Positions 1 to 12,834 are shown, numbered from the stretch's first letter. The stretch: 64,000 nucleotides of DNA from Schizochytrium sp. TIO01 (GCA_004764695.1 SMSO01000014.1:1501148-1565147), one strand, 5' to 3'. A program made the numbers and translations. Notes: a model not told the origin generated them from the sequence alone.

Positions 1-317
1 ATGGTTTGCCATAATGATACAAATTATTATAACTTTCGCTCAACGAAGAAGATAATCGTCTGTCATGCTGGGCAGACAGAACCTGTTCCAGCGAAGCCGC
101 AGCTAGCATTGTCTTGCCTCTGCACCTAGACACAAGGTCCGGCGTGGGTCTCATAAAGCCACAGCGCCGCTTTACTTGCTTGTGTTTTGCGTACTCTCTA
201 CACTCGAAGATCAGTAGTTTCGGCCAGTGCACGAAGGCTCTGCGAGGCCTCTTCTCAAGTCAACACCGCCATTTGACAAGCGTCTATCGTTGCAGATTGC
301 CATTCCTTGTGAAGACA

Positions 318-1616
318 ATGTCGGGTTCTACATCAAGCGATTTTACGGATCAAGATGCTGTGAGTGCATTTCAAGATTGCAAACCTGAAGATTGGCAGTA
401 TATTGCCGAGGGTGCCCTTAACCTTGCAAACCGATACGCTGGAAATGACGAGAGGCTCAAGGGTTATGTGCTTCGTGTGCGCAAGGATAACCCTGAGGCA
501 AGTGGTGGAAAGACTGGTATGGAAAATCCATGGACAGAATCCTTGCAATTCGCGGACAAGGTTGTACTTCCGTTGCTTGGACGTCGCTATGTACAGCCTG
601 CACAAGAGGTGCCCCTCAAGCCTGGGTTTATCGAGGAGCTACACAAGCACATCGAGCCTTCTCGACCTGAGAAACGGCGTGTGCATACTCTGGATATGGG
701 TCTTAAGACAGGTCTGTTGATGTTGGATAACACCGCAATTCCCAAGGGTGAAGGCCCGTCGATTTGTTTCGAGCTAAAGGTGAAATGTGGCTTCGTTCCA
801 GATAAGAGTCCATTTGTGACGTATGATGTGAAGAAAACCGCAGACAGATTTACGATGCACCAAGCCCTCAAGTATGCCAAGGGAAAGCTTGATACACTTA
901 GTGCCTACAGCCCTCTCGACCTTTTCTCGTACGACGCACAACGCGTTCGAAAAGCTCTTGATGCTTTGGTAACAACCCCGCAGAACAACTTTCGGATGTT
1001 TGTTGATGGCAAGATGGTATTTCCTGATAGCAAGGGTCACGGAAGCCCAGAAGAGCTCGCTCAAATTCTTAAGGAATACCCAGCGCTAGCTGAGCAGGGC
1101 CTGGATGGTGTCCTTTCATCTCTTACGGAAATCCTTGTAAAAGAGCCTCTCTTAAAGAGGCTTCAGATAATGCAGGCTATGGACGACTGTGATATTGAAG
1201 GTGTATGGCCTGTATACCAAGAGATCGAAGCGCGTGGAGAAAGTATCGTACCACTGGCTGAGGGTGATACAATCTTGCCGCGGGAAGCACCAACGGAGCT
1301 ACCTAAAGATCAGGAGGGCCAACATGATATGGTACGTCGCTTTTTGCTCTCTTGTACAGCAAAGGACTGTTCAACGATGCTTGTTCTCAAACCTTCTGCA
1401 TCCAGTACACCCAAAGATTTGCCTTCTTCACCAGATCAACCCTGCAGCGAAGATCATGTAAATCGTACTATCGTCGATGGTGTCGGTCCATTTATGTATT
1501 CTATTGCTGTTGTGGACCTCGACCCTAAGCCTATCGAAAAAATGAAGCACTGGTTTGAGTTAGATCAGAAAATTGCTGACTTCTATACAAAATCTCAAGC
1601 TACCGCGGATAAGTAA
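318..1616 (+). CDS. IPPK: Inositol-pentakisphosphate 2-kinase (IPK1/IPPK)
   Basis: Phosphorylates the 2-hydroxyl of inositol pentakisphosphate with ATP to make phytate (InsP6), the last step of the soluble inositol phosphate pathway. The 432-residue product starts with the family signature: an EGALNLA segment (family EGAANLV) followed by LRVRK, which form the N-lobe nucleotide site. The ELKVKCGF motif near residue 155 matches the family's E-[IL]-K-x-K-x-GF signature. RFTMHQALK, the PLDLFS stretch and the QNNF segment follow in the expected order. The C-terminal VVDLDPKP and its following helix match the family's last conserved block. Length fits the family (about 430-490 aa). The frame is open upstream to 114 but has no ATG before 318, so 318 is the start. 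No intron is visible. Confidence 0.93.
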   Translation: MSGSTSSDFTDQDAVSAFQDCKPEDWQYIAEGALNLANRYAGNDERLKGYVLRVRKDNPEASGGKTGMENPWTESLQFADKVVLPLLGRRYVQPAQEVPLKPGFIEELHKHIEPSRPEKRRVHTLDMGLKTGLLMLDNTAIPKGEGPSICFELKVKCGFVPDKSPFVTYDVKKTADRFTMHQALKYAKGKLDTLSAYSPLDLFSYDAQRVRKALDALVTTPQNNFRMFVDGKMVFPDSKGHGSPEELAQILKEYPALAEQGLDGVLSSLTEILVKEPLLKRLQIMQAMDDCDIEGVWPVYQEIEARGESIVPLAEGDTILPREAPTELPKDQEGQHDMVRRFLLSCTAKDCSTMLVLKPSASSTPKDLPSSPDQPCSEDHVNRTIVDGVGPFMYSIAVVDLDPKPIEKMKHWFELDQKIADFYTKSQATADK

Positions 1617-2156
1617 ACTTCTCGAATAAACATAAATCCATTCAATATAATAATTCATTTTCAATGCTCGTGACTAAAGGACAGTGAATAGCTTGAAGGC
1701 TTTAATAGATGAAGAATTCTTTGATTAATTTTCTAGTTAAATTAGTTTCATTCAAATCATTAGGAATGGCTCGAGGCTGTAAATAATTATCATTACAGTT
1801 TGTTAGCTCGTATCACTGGCGATTCCTGTGTCGCATCTGATCTTACAATCGATTAGGAATGTAGATACTTGAAGCTTCAGGAAATCAGAGTGTAGCAAAA
1901 TTATTTTACATGATTCTATATAACCCCCCTTAGAAATCTGTTCGTGCGAGTAATCAAGTTAATTATAACTTGATCTCTACCAAAAAGAGGATCATCTTGA
2001 TTTACTACTAAATGATGATGATTGCGAGTGTACCTCTAGCTCAAAGACATTTTACTTCTTTACTTAGTGCGTCTGTAGTTGGCCAATCTTCTGAAAAAAA
2101 AGGTACTAGAATATTATAATTCCACATTAGTACAATCTTAAGAGCGACTACTGCGG

Positions 2157-5100
2157 CACGTGAAACTGCACGTGCGGTTGCCTGACCCCTGAAGCTCGTC
2201 CATGATGATCATTGATCACGGTTTAGGTGAGAATAAAGTGATTTCCCTCTCCTTCAAGTTTTGTCGCTTTGGTGAGACAAACACCCTGCATCACACTTTA
2301 CACTACCAGTGCAAGTGCAGGCAATCAAGCTCAGCATCCAAATGAGGACTACCAGTATTTGCAGTGCCGCGGCACGTGATAACGATGTCTCTAGGCTGAA
2401 TCTGTATCAGCTCGAGTGGGCAAAGATGATTAGCAAGTGGATATATAGGTTCTAAGGGTGTTGAGAGAAAAAGCAATTTTAAAAAAAGCAATTTGTTTAA
2501 TAAAAAAATAAAGAATAAAAAATAAAAAATAAAGATGAATGAATAATCAAAGAACAGAAAGCAACAACTGCATACAACAACTTGATAATCGTCTCTGGAA
2601 TAACAAAGTTAACAACAGCTAGGCAAGTGAAGATAAACAAACTCGGGCCCGCGAGCTTGTTCCTGCTTACTGAATGGTTTCCAACTCGAATTCAAAGTTA
2701 GAAGGGTAAGGTAGTAGTTGCTGGCAGTTGATGATTTTCAGCGAGGCTGGATACGATATCCTAAACTCCGACCCACGCAATATGAGTGTAGTACCAGAAC
2801 GCGGAGGCACTTCTTTAAGATCAAGGAAATTTGCTTGAGGTAGAACTTGAAGGGTTAAAATAGCGATGGGGAGGGGACTTGGCCATAAAGTTGTTTAGTT
2901 AAGTTAGTTTGGCAAGCAATGTCGCCTTAAAATAGTATTCCAGAAGCTCCAAAGGCAAGACCTGTGTTGTCCGAGTGTCCACCGTCCCAAAGTATGTACA
3001 TTTCGACCTACGGATCTTGCTTTCTGATAACCATAGTCGCCAAAGCGCTTGATGCTGCTGACAAAAGCATTTTTAATGAACCATTCGAAGGCACCAGGTA
3101 GCCTAGTATTTAATATAAAATTCACGTCACTTTGTGACAACAAGCAATAGAAATGCTAAAGAAAGGACATGGCATTCTGACTCACAATTTTAAGTTCGTT
3201 ATTATCATAGGAAATTGCGCACAGCACTTGAAGAAGTTCACTTTTGTTCTCAAATTCTCGTATTTTTACTAAGCCTGTCCGTGAGTGCTGGTAGTTCTTC
3301 TACTAGTACAACGAGAGTCACACGCTCGGCCACATCCTACACGTGCCACCGATGTGCCGCTCTAAGCAATAAAGCTTGACAGTTTATCAGCTTGTGCCGC
3401 CGAGGGTGCAAGGGATGGTGTGTACTGCGCGCTTTCAAGTTCTGCTGCCATAAGAGCGAAAAATAGAATTATATGGGTTCTTCAAATCGAATCAAATCCT
3501 TCACTGTGAAAGAGCAACAGGAAAATACCAAGTAGGTACTGCCTACTTCATTCAACGTCGTTCGAGTCAGCTCGATTGCAAGCTCCGAGTTGTGGGTGTT
3601 TTTAGTGTTTGCAAGTACCTACACTCATCCGAGTTTTGGCTTGGACCTTTTTCTAGGATGGGTGGAGGCTTTAGAAAGAGCCATTCCTCTTTATAGGTTC
3701 ATGTGTCTTGCCACTGTTTATGCAATCTTAATTTAGATGCTGGAGTTCTCTTTTTTTATTATTTTATTGCACGATCAGAAATGTACAATGTGCAAATAGG
3801 AGACGAGCGTTGGGCCTTCAAGCAGGACTAGCACTCTTTCTTGTCAGCTCGCTCGTTGGTATTATCTGAACGCTCAAGCATCGTTTTCTCAGCTCGATAG
3901 ATTCATCGCTTTGGAGTGATCGTTCTGCGAGCAGTTTATAGGTGTGTGTTTTGTGAGATAGAGCATAGTTACTATCATTCAAGTTGAGCATCCTCCTTGC
4001 GTAAGTGAATAAGCATAGAGCCGCAACAGCAGCTCTTATAGCTGCTGCAGCTTGGTTGTATCCTAAGTTTGTCTGCAAAGATATCTTTGAGTACACAACA
4101 CATTTGAACTAAATTGGCGTGTCTGAATTGTGCTTGTGATTATCAACTATGTACATGTTTCTGCAAATATTTTAAAGTGTTTGATTCCAAGGCTCGATTT
4201 GCTCCGCCTCGGAGCTCAATTTGTTTTTCAGTTGAGCCGATCTTCCGAAGAAGGGTTCAAGCTATAAGGCGGGATTCTGGACGCCTCCTTCCTTCTTCGA
4301 AGCGGCTCTGCACTGGTTTCGCAAGGTTCTGCCATCTAAAAGTAATAGTGGTTGAAATTACAAAGAATTTGGCCAGACTACGCATAAACATATCAAGATC
4401 AGATAATTTTGACCACGCTCGGTTGCCACGTGCAAGTTGGCAGCATGGTCTGGGTTTTGCAGTGGGCAGGACTATTAATGCCCTTTGGCTTGATATTCAA
4501 GAACCCAAGTTCAACACTTGAACTAACTACAGGATGACATCTGCTCAGCTAGAGATGATTTAGCCGCACAAATATTTTACGCAGGCAAGATAAATTTGAA
4601 GAAATTCTGAAAATTCAAACGCCGAAAGGAACGCCTAGGTATAACGACATTCATGAATTATCATTATCATGACTTGTTGTTAGCCTTTAAAATTATTTAA
4701 AAAATCGCTCCAGGTTCGCAAAGTTGGAAATTTGCTCGAGTTGTCTCAATGAGTAATCGAATCCCAATGATAAACTCAATAAAGTGCAGCCTGTGAAATC
4801 GATATAGAGGCTGAAGAATAAATATATAAGAATATAGGTAGCGACTTTTTATCTTGAAGGAATGTAAACACACACGTGCGACGCACGTGCACACCCTGGA
4901 GTTGTCCCCGCTCATCCGATTCCTAAGTTGAAGTCATTCCAGTTAGCAGTGCCTAACAATTTCAACGTCAGCGGAAGTTGCGTTCTTTATGCTGTTCTTC
5001 TCAGGGGACTACTGGAAAAGCTAATCCCACAAGTTACATTTTGTGTTCTCGCGCGGACGAGCGAGTTAATCTTCGCTTAATTTACTCCTACTTCGACCAG

Positions 5101-5530
5101 AGAGATGTTGTATTTGCAGATCGTTGCCGTTCCCGTTCTTTTGGCTTAAGTCACCGTTCTTTCGGGGCGGAGCTTTTTTTCTTTTCTTTTCTTTTCTTTT
5201 TACCATAGCTCCCTCCCTCTAATCCCTCCTCAAGCAGCTCGAGGGACCTGCAGACTCGCCCGCTGCGCCGGAGCTGCTGACAACGGGGCTTAAGAGGGGT
5301 CCCGAGTTCGCTGGATCGCGGTTCGCTGCGCCTCATCGACAGCCGTCCGTCCACCTTCAGACGTCGTGGCTTCGTTGGCTGAGCCTATTTATATTGCCAC
5401 TAGTAAAGAAAGAAGAAAGAGAATAAAAGCAAAGAAAGAGAAAAGGAAGAAGGAGATCAATCTACTAGTATGCCCCTATTCTCAAAGCAGTAGCGAAGTT
5501 ATAGAATATACGTAGTGCGACACACACGTG
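2157..5530. promoter_or_regulatory. Cluster of eight G-box (CACGTG) palindromes
   Basis: CACGTG occurs at 2157, 2169, 2373, 3340, 4427, 4873, 4884 and 5525. About 0.8 would be expected by chance in 3.4 kb of balanced sequence. Two are close pairs: 2157/2169, and 4873/4884 where the 17-bp unit is palindromic except at its centre. CACGTG is the core site of bHLH and plant-type bZIP factors and of yeast Cbf1. A regulatory or chromatin role here is inference. Confidence 0.4.
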
Positions 5531-6146
5531 TGCATGTATCTTGACACGTCCTTCCTCCTTTGGATTCAGCTCCTTAATTGTTTTCTTTCTTTTGAAAAAG
5601 TGAAGTGATGGATTGACGTTTTGTTTTCCCTACCTACCGATTATCCGAGTCATAAAGCATTTTCATTAAAAAACAAAAAGCAAATGAAAGGATTCAATTC
5701 ACTTCAATTCAATTCAATTCAAAAAAGAAAAAGAAAAAGTAAAAAGTATAGCATCGCATGAGAGGGATGAATGATGATGGTGATGACTTTTGATGAAGTA
5801 TGACATATGGAAAGGATTCCGAGTCGAAATGAGCCCTCTGCTGCTTTTTTGGCTTGGATCATTGGAGGTCAGTCAACTCAGAACGAAGATCGATGGTCCA
5901 AAGAAATCACACATCTCTCTCACGCGTCGCTGAAGTTTCAATGCCATTGGTCGGCCCATCCACAGTCAATTAATCAGCGAATTTGGCCTTCCCTTGATTT
6001 GCGCCTTATCATGCACGAGACGAGCGCTTCCATGCTTTGAACCAAAAAAAAGTGCCATCGAGTGGCGATAGGTTAGATACACCAAAGGGACGATTGCTAT
6101 TGTGTACGCGTTAGGGTCCTAGTTTTACCTTGGTTTTCGGCTGCTT

Positions 6147-6243
6147 GAATGAATGAATGAATGAATGAATGAATGAATGAATGAATGAATGAATAAATGA
6201 ATAAATGAATGAATGAATGAATGAATGAATAAATGAATAAATG
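6147..6243. repeat. (GAAT)n microsatellite with GAATAAAT variants
   Basis: About 97 bp of tandem GAAT, interrupted by several AAAT units. The same tetranucleotide recurs near 10.16 kb and, as its complement (ATTC), near 11.75 kb. Confidence 0.95.
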
Positions 6244-6281
6244 CCACAATTGTGTTGATTCGATTCAAGCTTAGTTGAGTG

Positions 6282-6316
6282 GAGTCGAGTGAACTCGAGT
6301 CGAGTGAACTCGAGTC
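6282..6316. repeat. 15-bp tandem duplication
   Basis: GAGTCGAGTGAACTC occurs at 6282-6296 and again at 6297-6311, followed by a partial third copy (GAGTC). The junction contains CTCGAG palindromes. It lies just downstream of the GAAT array. Confidence 0.9.
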
Positions 6317-6554
6317 CTTCTCACCACCACTGACTGATGAAAGAAATCTTCCACGGATGCATGAGTGCAGACAGACGACACACAGAGAGAGAATTCTGAG
6401 GGATTGAATCCAGAGTTGGTGGTCCTCGCGTTCTCAGGCAGGCAGGCACTGCCTGTGCCTACTACCACCTACCTCCCTACCCGGCGTCAAAACCTCTCGT
6501 TGCGTGGCCTTGTTTGCGCTTTGCAGAACGCCGTGGATCACATCTCATCACTCC

Positions 6555-6589
6555 AAGCCAAGCCAAGCCAAGCCAAGCCAAGCCAAGCC
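6555..6589. repeat. (AAGCC)7 microsatellite
   Basis: Seven perfect tandem copies of AAGCC in non-coding DNA. Confidence 0.95.
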
Positions 6590-8104
6590 GGCTGCCCGCT
6601 GAACGGGGCTCCCGGCAGGCCCACTCGAGCATCAAGCTGACTTGAGGCGGAATTTCCGATGCTGAGCTGGAGATGAAAAGGTACCTGATATCGATCGACT
6701 GGAAAGCGAGGAAGCCGCCGCGATCTTCAAGGGCTGAGGACTTCGAGATTGATGCCTCTCTCTCTCAATCTCTCTCTCTCATTGCTTCGTTCATCTGCCC
6801 ATTCATGCATGAAAAACCAACATCTCTCAGGCTGGTTAGGAAAGAAGAAGGTCTCACCACAGATAGATCATGAGAAGGCATTTATTATCTATCCATTGCG
6901 AGACAATAACAACTTCAAGGGAGATGGCGCACCCTACTGCCCTCTAGGCACTGCTACGCGCGGAGAGACCACGATGATCATCGACGAGCGTGACTATCAT
7001 AGAGCCTACTACCAAGGTATATAGTAGTCGCTAGCCACACTTACTCTCACCGTGATTATTACTATAATTCATTTTAAAATGTGTTATTCTTGCAGTTGAA
7101 GTATATAGTAGGCTAGATTATCTATCATCAGTCATACAATAAATAATACGGACAGTCTCTGTGTTTCTTCAATGATTGGGGTGCTCCTGCATCATCAGCC
7201 AACAAGTAGAGCTTAGCTGGTCCTTTCCTGCTCTCTGCACGGTCGCCGCGTTTGCCTGGAAAGGCCACGGATCATGGCGAAAGCTGGACACGGTCGCGGC
7301 AGTTCTTCTCGCGAGCGACGGAGGCCGCGGCGGTCAAGCTGTGCCTCCGCTTGTGCCGACTTTTTCGAGGCGTTCAAGCAGCTGGCGCCCAGTTGGACCC
7401 ATCGAGAGCAGAATCTCCTCAGCATTTGTGATCGATTACATTTACTTTCCACCTACTACCACCTAGCTACGAAAGCTACGAGTACGATGCGATACCAGCG
7501 ATAGCTCTTCTGCTAGCTACTACAGGCAAAAAGAAGTGAAATGTTTGAAATGTATTCTGAGCCTCCTAAAGTAGTGCGTAGGAGGGTGCTAGCTTGGCAT
7601 TGATTAATTAAGAAGTAACGCCAGGGCTAGCCTCTCTGCTCTGCTCTGCTCTCAGAAGAAAGGGAGAAACTCAAGACGGTTGATCGTGAGGGAACCTCTG
7701 ATTTGGAGCTTCGAAAGACTCAGCCGGGATGCAGGAAAGACGCCTCGGCGAAGAGTTCGTTCTTCGAGCGGGTGGCGCTGCTGATAACCACGAGGAGGCG
7801 AATGCCGTTGGTTGCGGACTTGCGGTGTTTCTTTCTTTCTCTGCTGTCGTTTGCTTTCCTTACTTAAAAATAAATAATAAGAAGAAGCTCGACTTGGCTC
7901 GACTCCCTCGAGTCTTTTCTGTTATCTTCACACGCGCATGCACCCGTGCCCTTTTTTTGTGCACGCGTGGCAACCTCTCAGCAAACACGAAGTATCCCCA
8001 AGATTGCCCGCCCGTGTGTGACTCTCTGTCTGTCTTTCTTAGCATCCCTCGGGTTGATCCCGTAAACTGAAAAAGAAAAATGAGCTATTTACTTACAGTA
8101 GGCG

Positions 8105-8151
8105 TTTTTCATTTTTCATTTTTCATTTTTCATTTTTCATTTTATTTGATG
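8105..8151. repeat. (CATTTTT)n heptamer repeat
   Basis: Six to seven near-perfect copies of a CATTTTT unit, followed by an AT-rich tract (ATTT/TTTA runs) to about 8225. Confidence 0.9.
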
Positions 8152-10158
8152 AACATTCAACTAATGTGATAAATACTATTTTATTTATTTATTATTTATT
8201 TATTTTACAAATTAAAAAACCGAAGTAAATAAAGAAGAGAGAGAAACATGATGTACTAGTAGTATAGCTGTTTCGTGTGGTTCTTGCTTGTGTTGCTTCC
8301 GTTTCCGCAGCCGAAGGCCTTTCAAGGTTGTGTCTTATGCTCAACTTGTGAAAGTTAGGATCTAATCGAATGATGCGCCGTAGGCATCATATAGTAAAAT
8401 CAGCTCGCCCCAATTTATCTGTTTTGCTCTGACCGCCTTGTTTTCGATTCGTTCTTGCGTTCCCAAGATTCCCCGGAGAGAGTGTTTAAGAGTCTAATAG
8501 ATGTAACTACACGTACCGTGCTCTCTTTCCGGACCCAGAGAAAAGGTGACCAGTTTCAGGAAAGGAAGTGCCTAGCAGAAACTCTATAAATGAATAGTAA
8601 TGACCTCGTTGACTTCTTTCTATAATGGTACCTACCTAGTTTTTTAAATATTAAAATAAATACAACACCCATAAATACCCATAATTTCTTATAGATAATG
8701 TAGAAATGAACAAATAAGTTACGTAGGTTTGTGAAAGAGAAAACCTCGGAACCGCCAGCTCGATGAAGAAACTTGAAAGAAGCCGCGGCGAGACTTTGAA
8801 GAAGCCTCTAGATCGCCTCTCAACAAAGCCAACGAGGGCTCTTATGCGTTGCTCAGGACACTTTCAGATCTGGAGAGTGCTTGCCCACGAGTTTTCAGTC
8901 TCTCTGCAAACCGCCTCGGGCGATGCGATCGGGACCTTCTTACTCCGCACGACGTTTATTTATTCTTATTGTCAAATGTAATGCTTGCACATACCATAGT
9001 AGTACCTACCTATCATAAACTATACACTTAGTCGATCTATATATCTGTTACTTTAATCAGTTAGTGTCATCGTCACTTCTCCTTTGCGCAATTGTTTGAA
9101 TAAGAGTCAAAGAAAGAAAGTTTAGAATTGCTTGTGTAGATACAGGCAAATTGATGCATGTAAAAAACGCCACTACCCACTCTTTTGGGTGTCTAGCAGA
9201 GTTCCTTTCACATTTGTTTGAGCCAAGATACTAGTTGGCTAAGTGGCTCTCTGTTTTCTACGCTAGAGCACAAAGCTTGCTTTCAAAACTACTAAGCGGC
9301 AAAGATATCGTGCTTGCTTCTTCTCTGCTCAAGGAATGCCTTGGCTAAGGTGGTACTAGGTGCGTACCTACCCGCCACCAAGGAAAAAATTTATCGGATA
9401 AGTTGGGACGACTCAGATCTGTCCTTGGCATGCATGCAAACGAACTTCGAGGGCTCTGCTCTGACTTGGATTTCTGAATTCCTTCATGGCAGGGTACCAC
9501 TGATGGATCTTTCTCCTCAAGACTTGCAATTGTCGGCCTGGCGCGAGGTGCTGCTTATTTGTAGCTCCGGAGCGAGACCAACCGGCAAGCGTGGGCCTGC
9601 GTACTTCGAAAGATGAATGTCCACCTCAATCAACTCAACTGCCGCGATCAGGCACCGTTAAGCCCCTCATAATCATGAATTTTTAGAGTGGAACATCAGT
9701 TTCCCTCAAGTCGTTAGAATTTAGGTGCCTACGTGGGCACTGTAGATCTAAACGTGAAGACCGGTGCTGGTGGATGGAGTTCGCGATGCCTTTCTTCAAG
9801 AAGGCTACCCAAGTTTTGAAAATGTGTCTGACGCGAGAGCCCTCAAGTTGACAATCTTGAGTTGAACCTAAGAAACGCCTCCGTTTCACAATCTTTGGCA
9901 GACGGTCGAAGATCTTGGCTGAGACACCTTCAAGTTGATGTGAAGCCAAGCTATCTATCTATGCTTCCTAATAAGCTGGTTTCGTTCTTTTCTTTTCTTT
10001 TCTTGTCTTTTCTTGTCTTGTCTTTTCGTCTTTTGGTCTGAGCAAGGCCTGGCTGGGGAGAGAACGAAAGAACGATGGAGCGAAAGAACGAGAGAACGGG
10101 CAAATGAATGAATGAATGGGTCATGAATATTACAGAGCAGAGAGAGTGAGAGAACGAA

Positions 10159-10220
10159 CGAATGAATGAATGAATGAATGAATGAATGAATGAATGAAAG
10201 AAAGAAAGAAAGAAAGAAAG
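10159..10220. repeat. (AATG)n then (AAAG)n compound microsatellite
   Basis: Roughly ten AATG units pass directly into six AAAG units. A short (ACTC)n array follows at about 10300-10325 and ATTG/AGTG arrays at about 10639-10672. Confidence 0.93.
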
Positions 10221-10809
10221 CAAGAGACTCCGCCTCTTCAGGAAGAGCTGCCGCTGGTGAAGGAAGAAAGCACGCGCATGGCTGCGATCGCCTGGGGCTC
10301 ACTCACTCACTCACTCACTCACTCACGCCTTCAGACCTCCCTCGAGGCCCCTCGAAGTCTGCACAGGCTGCCGCTTCGTAGGTACCTTTCTCGCTGCTCC
10401 AACTATTTGCTTCGCTTGCTTGCATGTTCTGGTTCCGGACAAAAGCTGAGCTCTTGAAAGAGAGGCCTACTATTCTGAGGGCCTCGCGTAGAGAGCAGCT
10501 TAACTAAAACTAAAGAAACTCTGCTAATCTAGGCAGGTAGTTTGAAGAGCATGATGATGATGAAAAGAAGAGCAACTTGAACCAGAGAGCATCACTTCCA
10601 TTGTACCTATGTAGTGCCCTCGAGAGAATGAATGAATAATTGATTGATTGATTGAGTGAGTGAGTGAGTGAGCGAGAGAATTATAATTAATTAATTATTT
10701 TTTAATTGTTAAATTAGCTATTTGTTTATAGCTCGGACTGAACGAACGAATGAGTGATTCTTCAGAAAAGAAGTACAAAGCTACTTAAAGTCGCTTCTCT
10801 CTGCTGCCA

Positions 10810-10876
10810 CCAAACCCTCGCTTTCCCTCCTTCCCTCCTTCCCTCTTCTCCCTCTCCCTCTCCCTCTCCCTCTCCT
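10810..10876. repeat. Pyrimidine-rich CCCTCT/CCTTCC tract
   Basis: Near-pure C/T run on the + strand with CCTTCC and CTCCCT units. Pyrimidine mirror-type tracts like this can form triplex DNA; that is family knowledge, not shown here. Confidence 0.85.
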
Positions 10877-11748
10877 TCCTTCGTCCACTGATACCTCTGT
10901 CTGTGTGGTTTGTTTCTACCTGAGCAGCGTCAGCCACGGTGGAGGCCTGAGCACACATCGACTCGGCTCGCTTGGTGCGAGTTTGGGTTGTCTTTTTCAT
11001 TTCCACCTTCCTCGTAATAATAGTGCGGACACCTAGCATTGGCTCTAGAGAGAGCTAGAGCATGACTCTCCTGCTTTCTCCTTTCAAGTTGCCATAAAAT
11101 AAACACTCAATCGCAATCGCAAGAACAGTCAGTAACAACAGAGAGTAGTAGTCTTAAAGACAAACAAAACCGAATTTTAGATAAATCAGATAAGATAAAA
11201 TAATTAATGAAAATAGAAAGGTGGTGGTTCTGGTATTTATTCTATTCTATTTTTAAAATTTATTTTTTATTTTGAGGTCACTAAACTACACATAGGCAGG
11301 TGGGTAGGTAGGGAGGTAGGGAGGTACCTAGCCAGCCGCCTATAAGGCATGCGGCCTCCTTTTGTCCTTGGATAGAACCGCGATCGTAATGTTTCACGAG
11401 AGGACTTTGAATAAAAGAAATTTGAAAAGAGGTTTCGATTTCGGCCCTCTCGGCGAATCTGGACAAGGATCGGAGAGGCAGGTGAAGGGGTTCGCTGGTC
11501 ACGACCAGACTCAGCCAGTTGTTCTTTGTTTTCTCGCCGCCCCTTTCATCAGTTTGTTCAACTTCTTGTTTGTTTATTTATTTATTTGTTTGGTTGGTTG
11601 TTTGTTTGGTTGTTGGTTGGTTGGCTGGTTTGTTTGCTTCCTGAGCTCAAGTTCGACATCATTTGTCTGCTTTTTGCCTTAGTTCAACAAGTCTTCACTT
11701 CTTTTTGCCTTAATCGCTGGTTTTCTTTCTGCCTACTACTTAGGTTAC

Positions 11749-11840
11749 TCATTCATTCATTCATTCATTCATTCATTCATTCATTCATTCATTCATTCAC
11801 TCATTCACGCTAAGAGTTTCTTTCTCTCTCTCTCTCTCTC
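11749..11840. repeat. (ATTC)n followed by (CT)n microsatellite
   Basis: About 15 ATTC units (11749-11808), then a CT dinucleotide run near 11820-11840. ATTC is the reverse complement of the GAAT arrays at 6147 and 10159. Confidence 0.93.
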
Positions 11841-11988
11841 ATCTCTGCCTTAATTCATCAAGAGATAGAACATTCGGAACGCCTGGCTCTGGATGTACCT
11901 ATCTATGTAAGTAAAGGATGAGCGATGATGAAAATTTGACATTCGTTCCTCGCCTCACAAAGGTGCCTCGCGGCGCCTCGCAGCTGGG

Positions 11989-12075
11989 GCCGTCTCGGTC
12001 TGCCCGGCGAGCTCTGAGAGCGCAGCCTGAGCGTCCCTGGTCTGCCCCAGAAGGCAGCCCCTGAGACCGAGCGGC
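11989..12075. other. GC-rich island with inverted repeat
   Basis: A patch of strongly raised GC (about 11945-12125) within AT-rich DNA. The arms at 11989-12001 (GCCGTCTCGGTCT) and 12064-12075 (AGACCGAGCGGC) pair over 12 bp with one bulge. No ORF explains it. It could be a structured RNA, a CpG-type promoter patch or chance. Confidence 0.3.
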
Positions 12076-12789
12076 GGCTAGCTTCCTTCCCCGCGGCGCC
12101 GAGTGCGGAACTTCGTTCTGGGCCCAGGACTGCTGCTCAATGATGAGTGGTTTGTGTTTGTAATCTATGTAGTATGAATGAAGGTGATCAGAATGACTTT
12201 GAGCCCTCGTCTTAGTAGGTACGTAGGTCTTAGCTAGCTAGCTAGTTGCAGTAGAGTCTTATCGGGAAGGCTTGTTGAGAACAGGCCGTCGATAGAACGG
12301 AGGGAAAGAACGAAGAGCTCGTTTGAGCAATCCGAATTGGTATTCGTGAAACTTGCGTAAGTGAGACTCGCTTGAGGTTCTTGCGTAATGCGGTGGTGTT
12401 TTGGACTGCTTTGGGCGTCTGATGCGACGCTTCTGGGTGGGTTTGAGCTTAGGACAGAAAGAAGATGCAAGTTATTGAAGAAAAAGAGAGTCTTGAAGAT
12501 GTGCGAAATAAGAGACCCGGCGATATATGCAAATCAAATCGATTTCTTCACTTACTTGCTTATTTTTATGTAGAAGAAACTATTTTATCTATAGATAATA
12601 AAATTAAGAATTAAAACTCAACACTAATTTATTTTCAAGTAGTGTTTTTGGAGAAAGAGGTAGAAGCTAGGGATCACATATACGTATTATAGGTTGGTTC
12701 TCTTGTTTCCAATACGAGTTCTGAGTTCGTCGAAGAACCCCATTCATTATGGGTCATTGAATCGTTAAGTTCTCTCCATCCCTCGCAAA

Positions 12790-12834
12790 GACAGACTGAC
12801 AGACAGATAGACAGACAGATAGACAGACAGACAA
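12790..12834. repeat. (GACA)n/(GATA) microsatellite
   Basis: Tandem ACAG units with interspersed ATAG units. Confidence 0.9.

Noticed and set aside
114-317. N-terminal extension of the IPP kinase from position 114
   Set aside because: The extension starts with TTG and has no ATG; homology begins just after the ATG at 318.
4114-4521. 135-codon ORF, Cys-rich at its start
   Set aside because: It opens with TTG, has no ATG start, no domain and no codon bias.
9951-10302. Ser/Phe/His-rich - strand ORFs with repeated SFIH units
   Set aside because: They are translations of the AATG/AAAG microsatellite.
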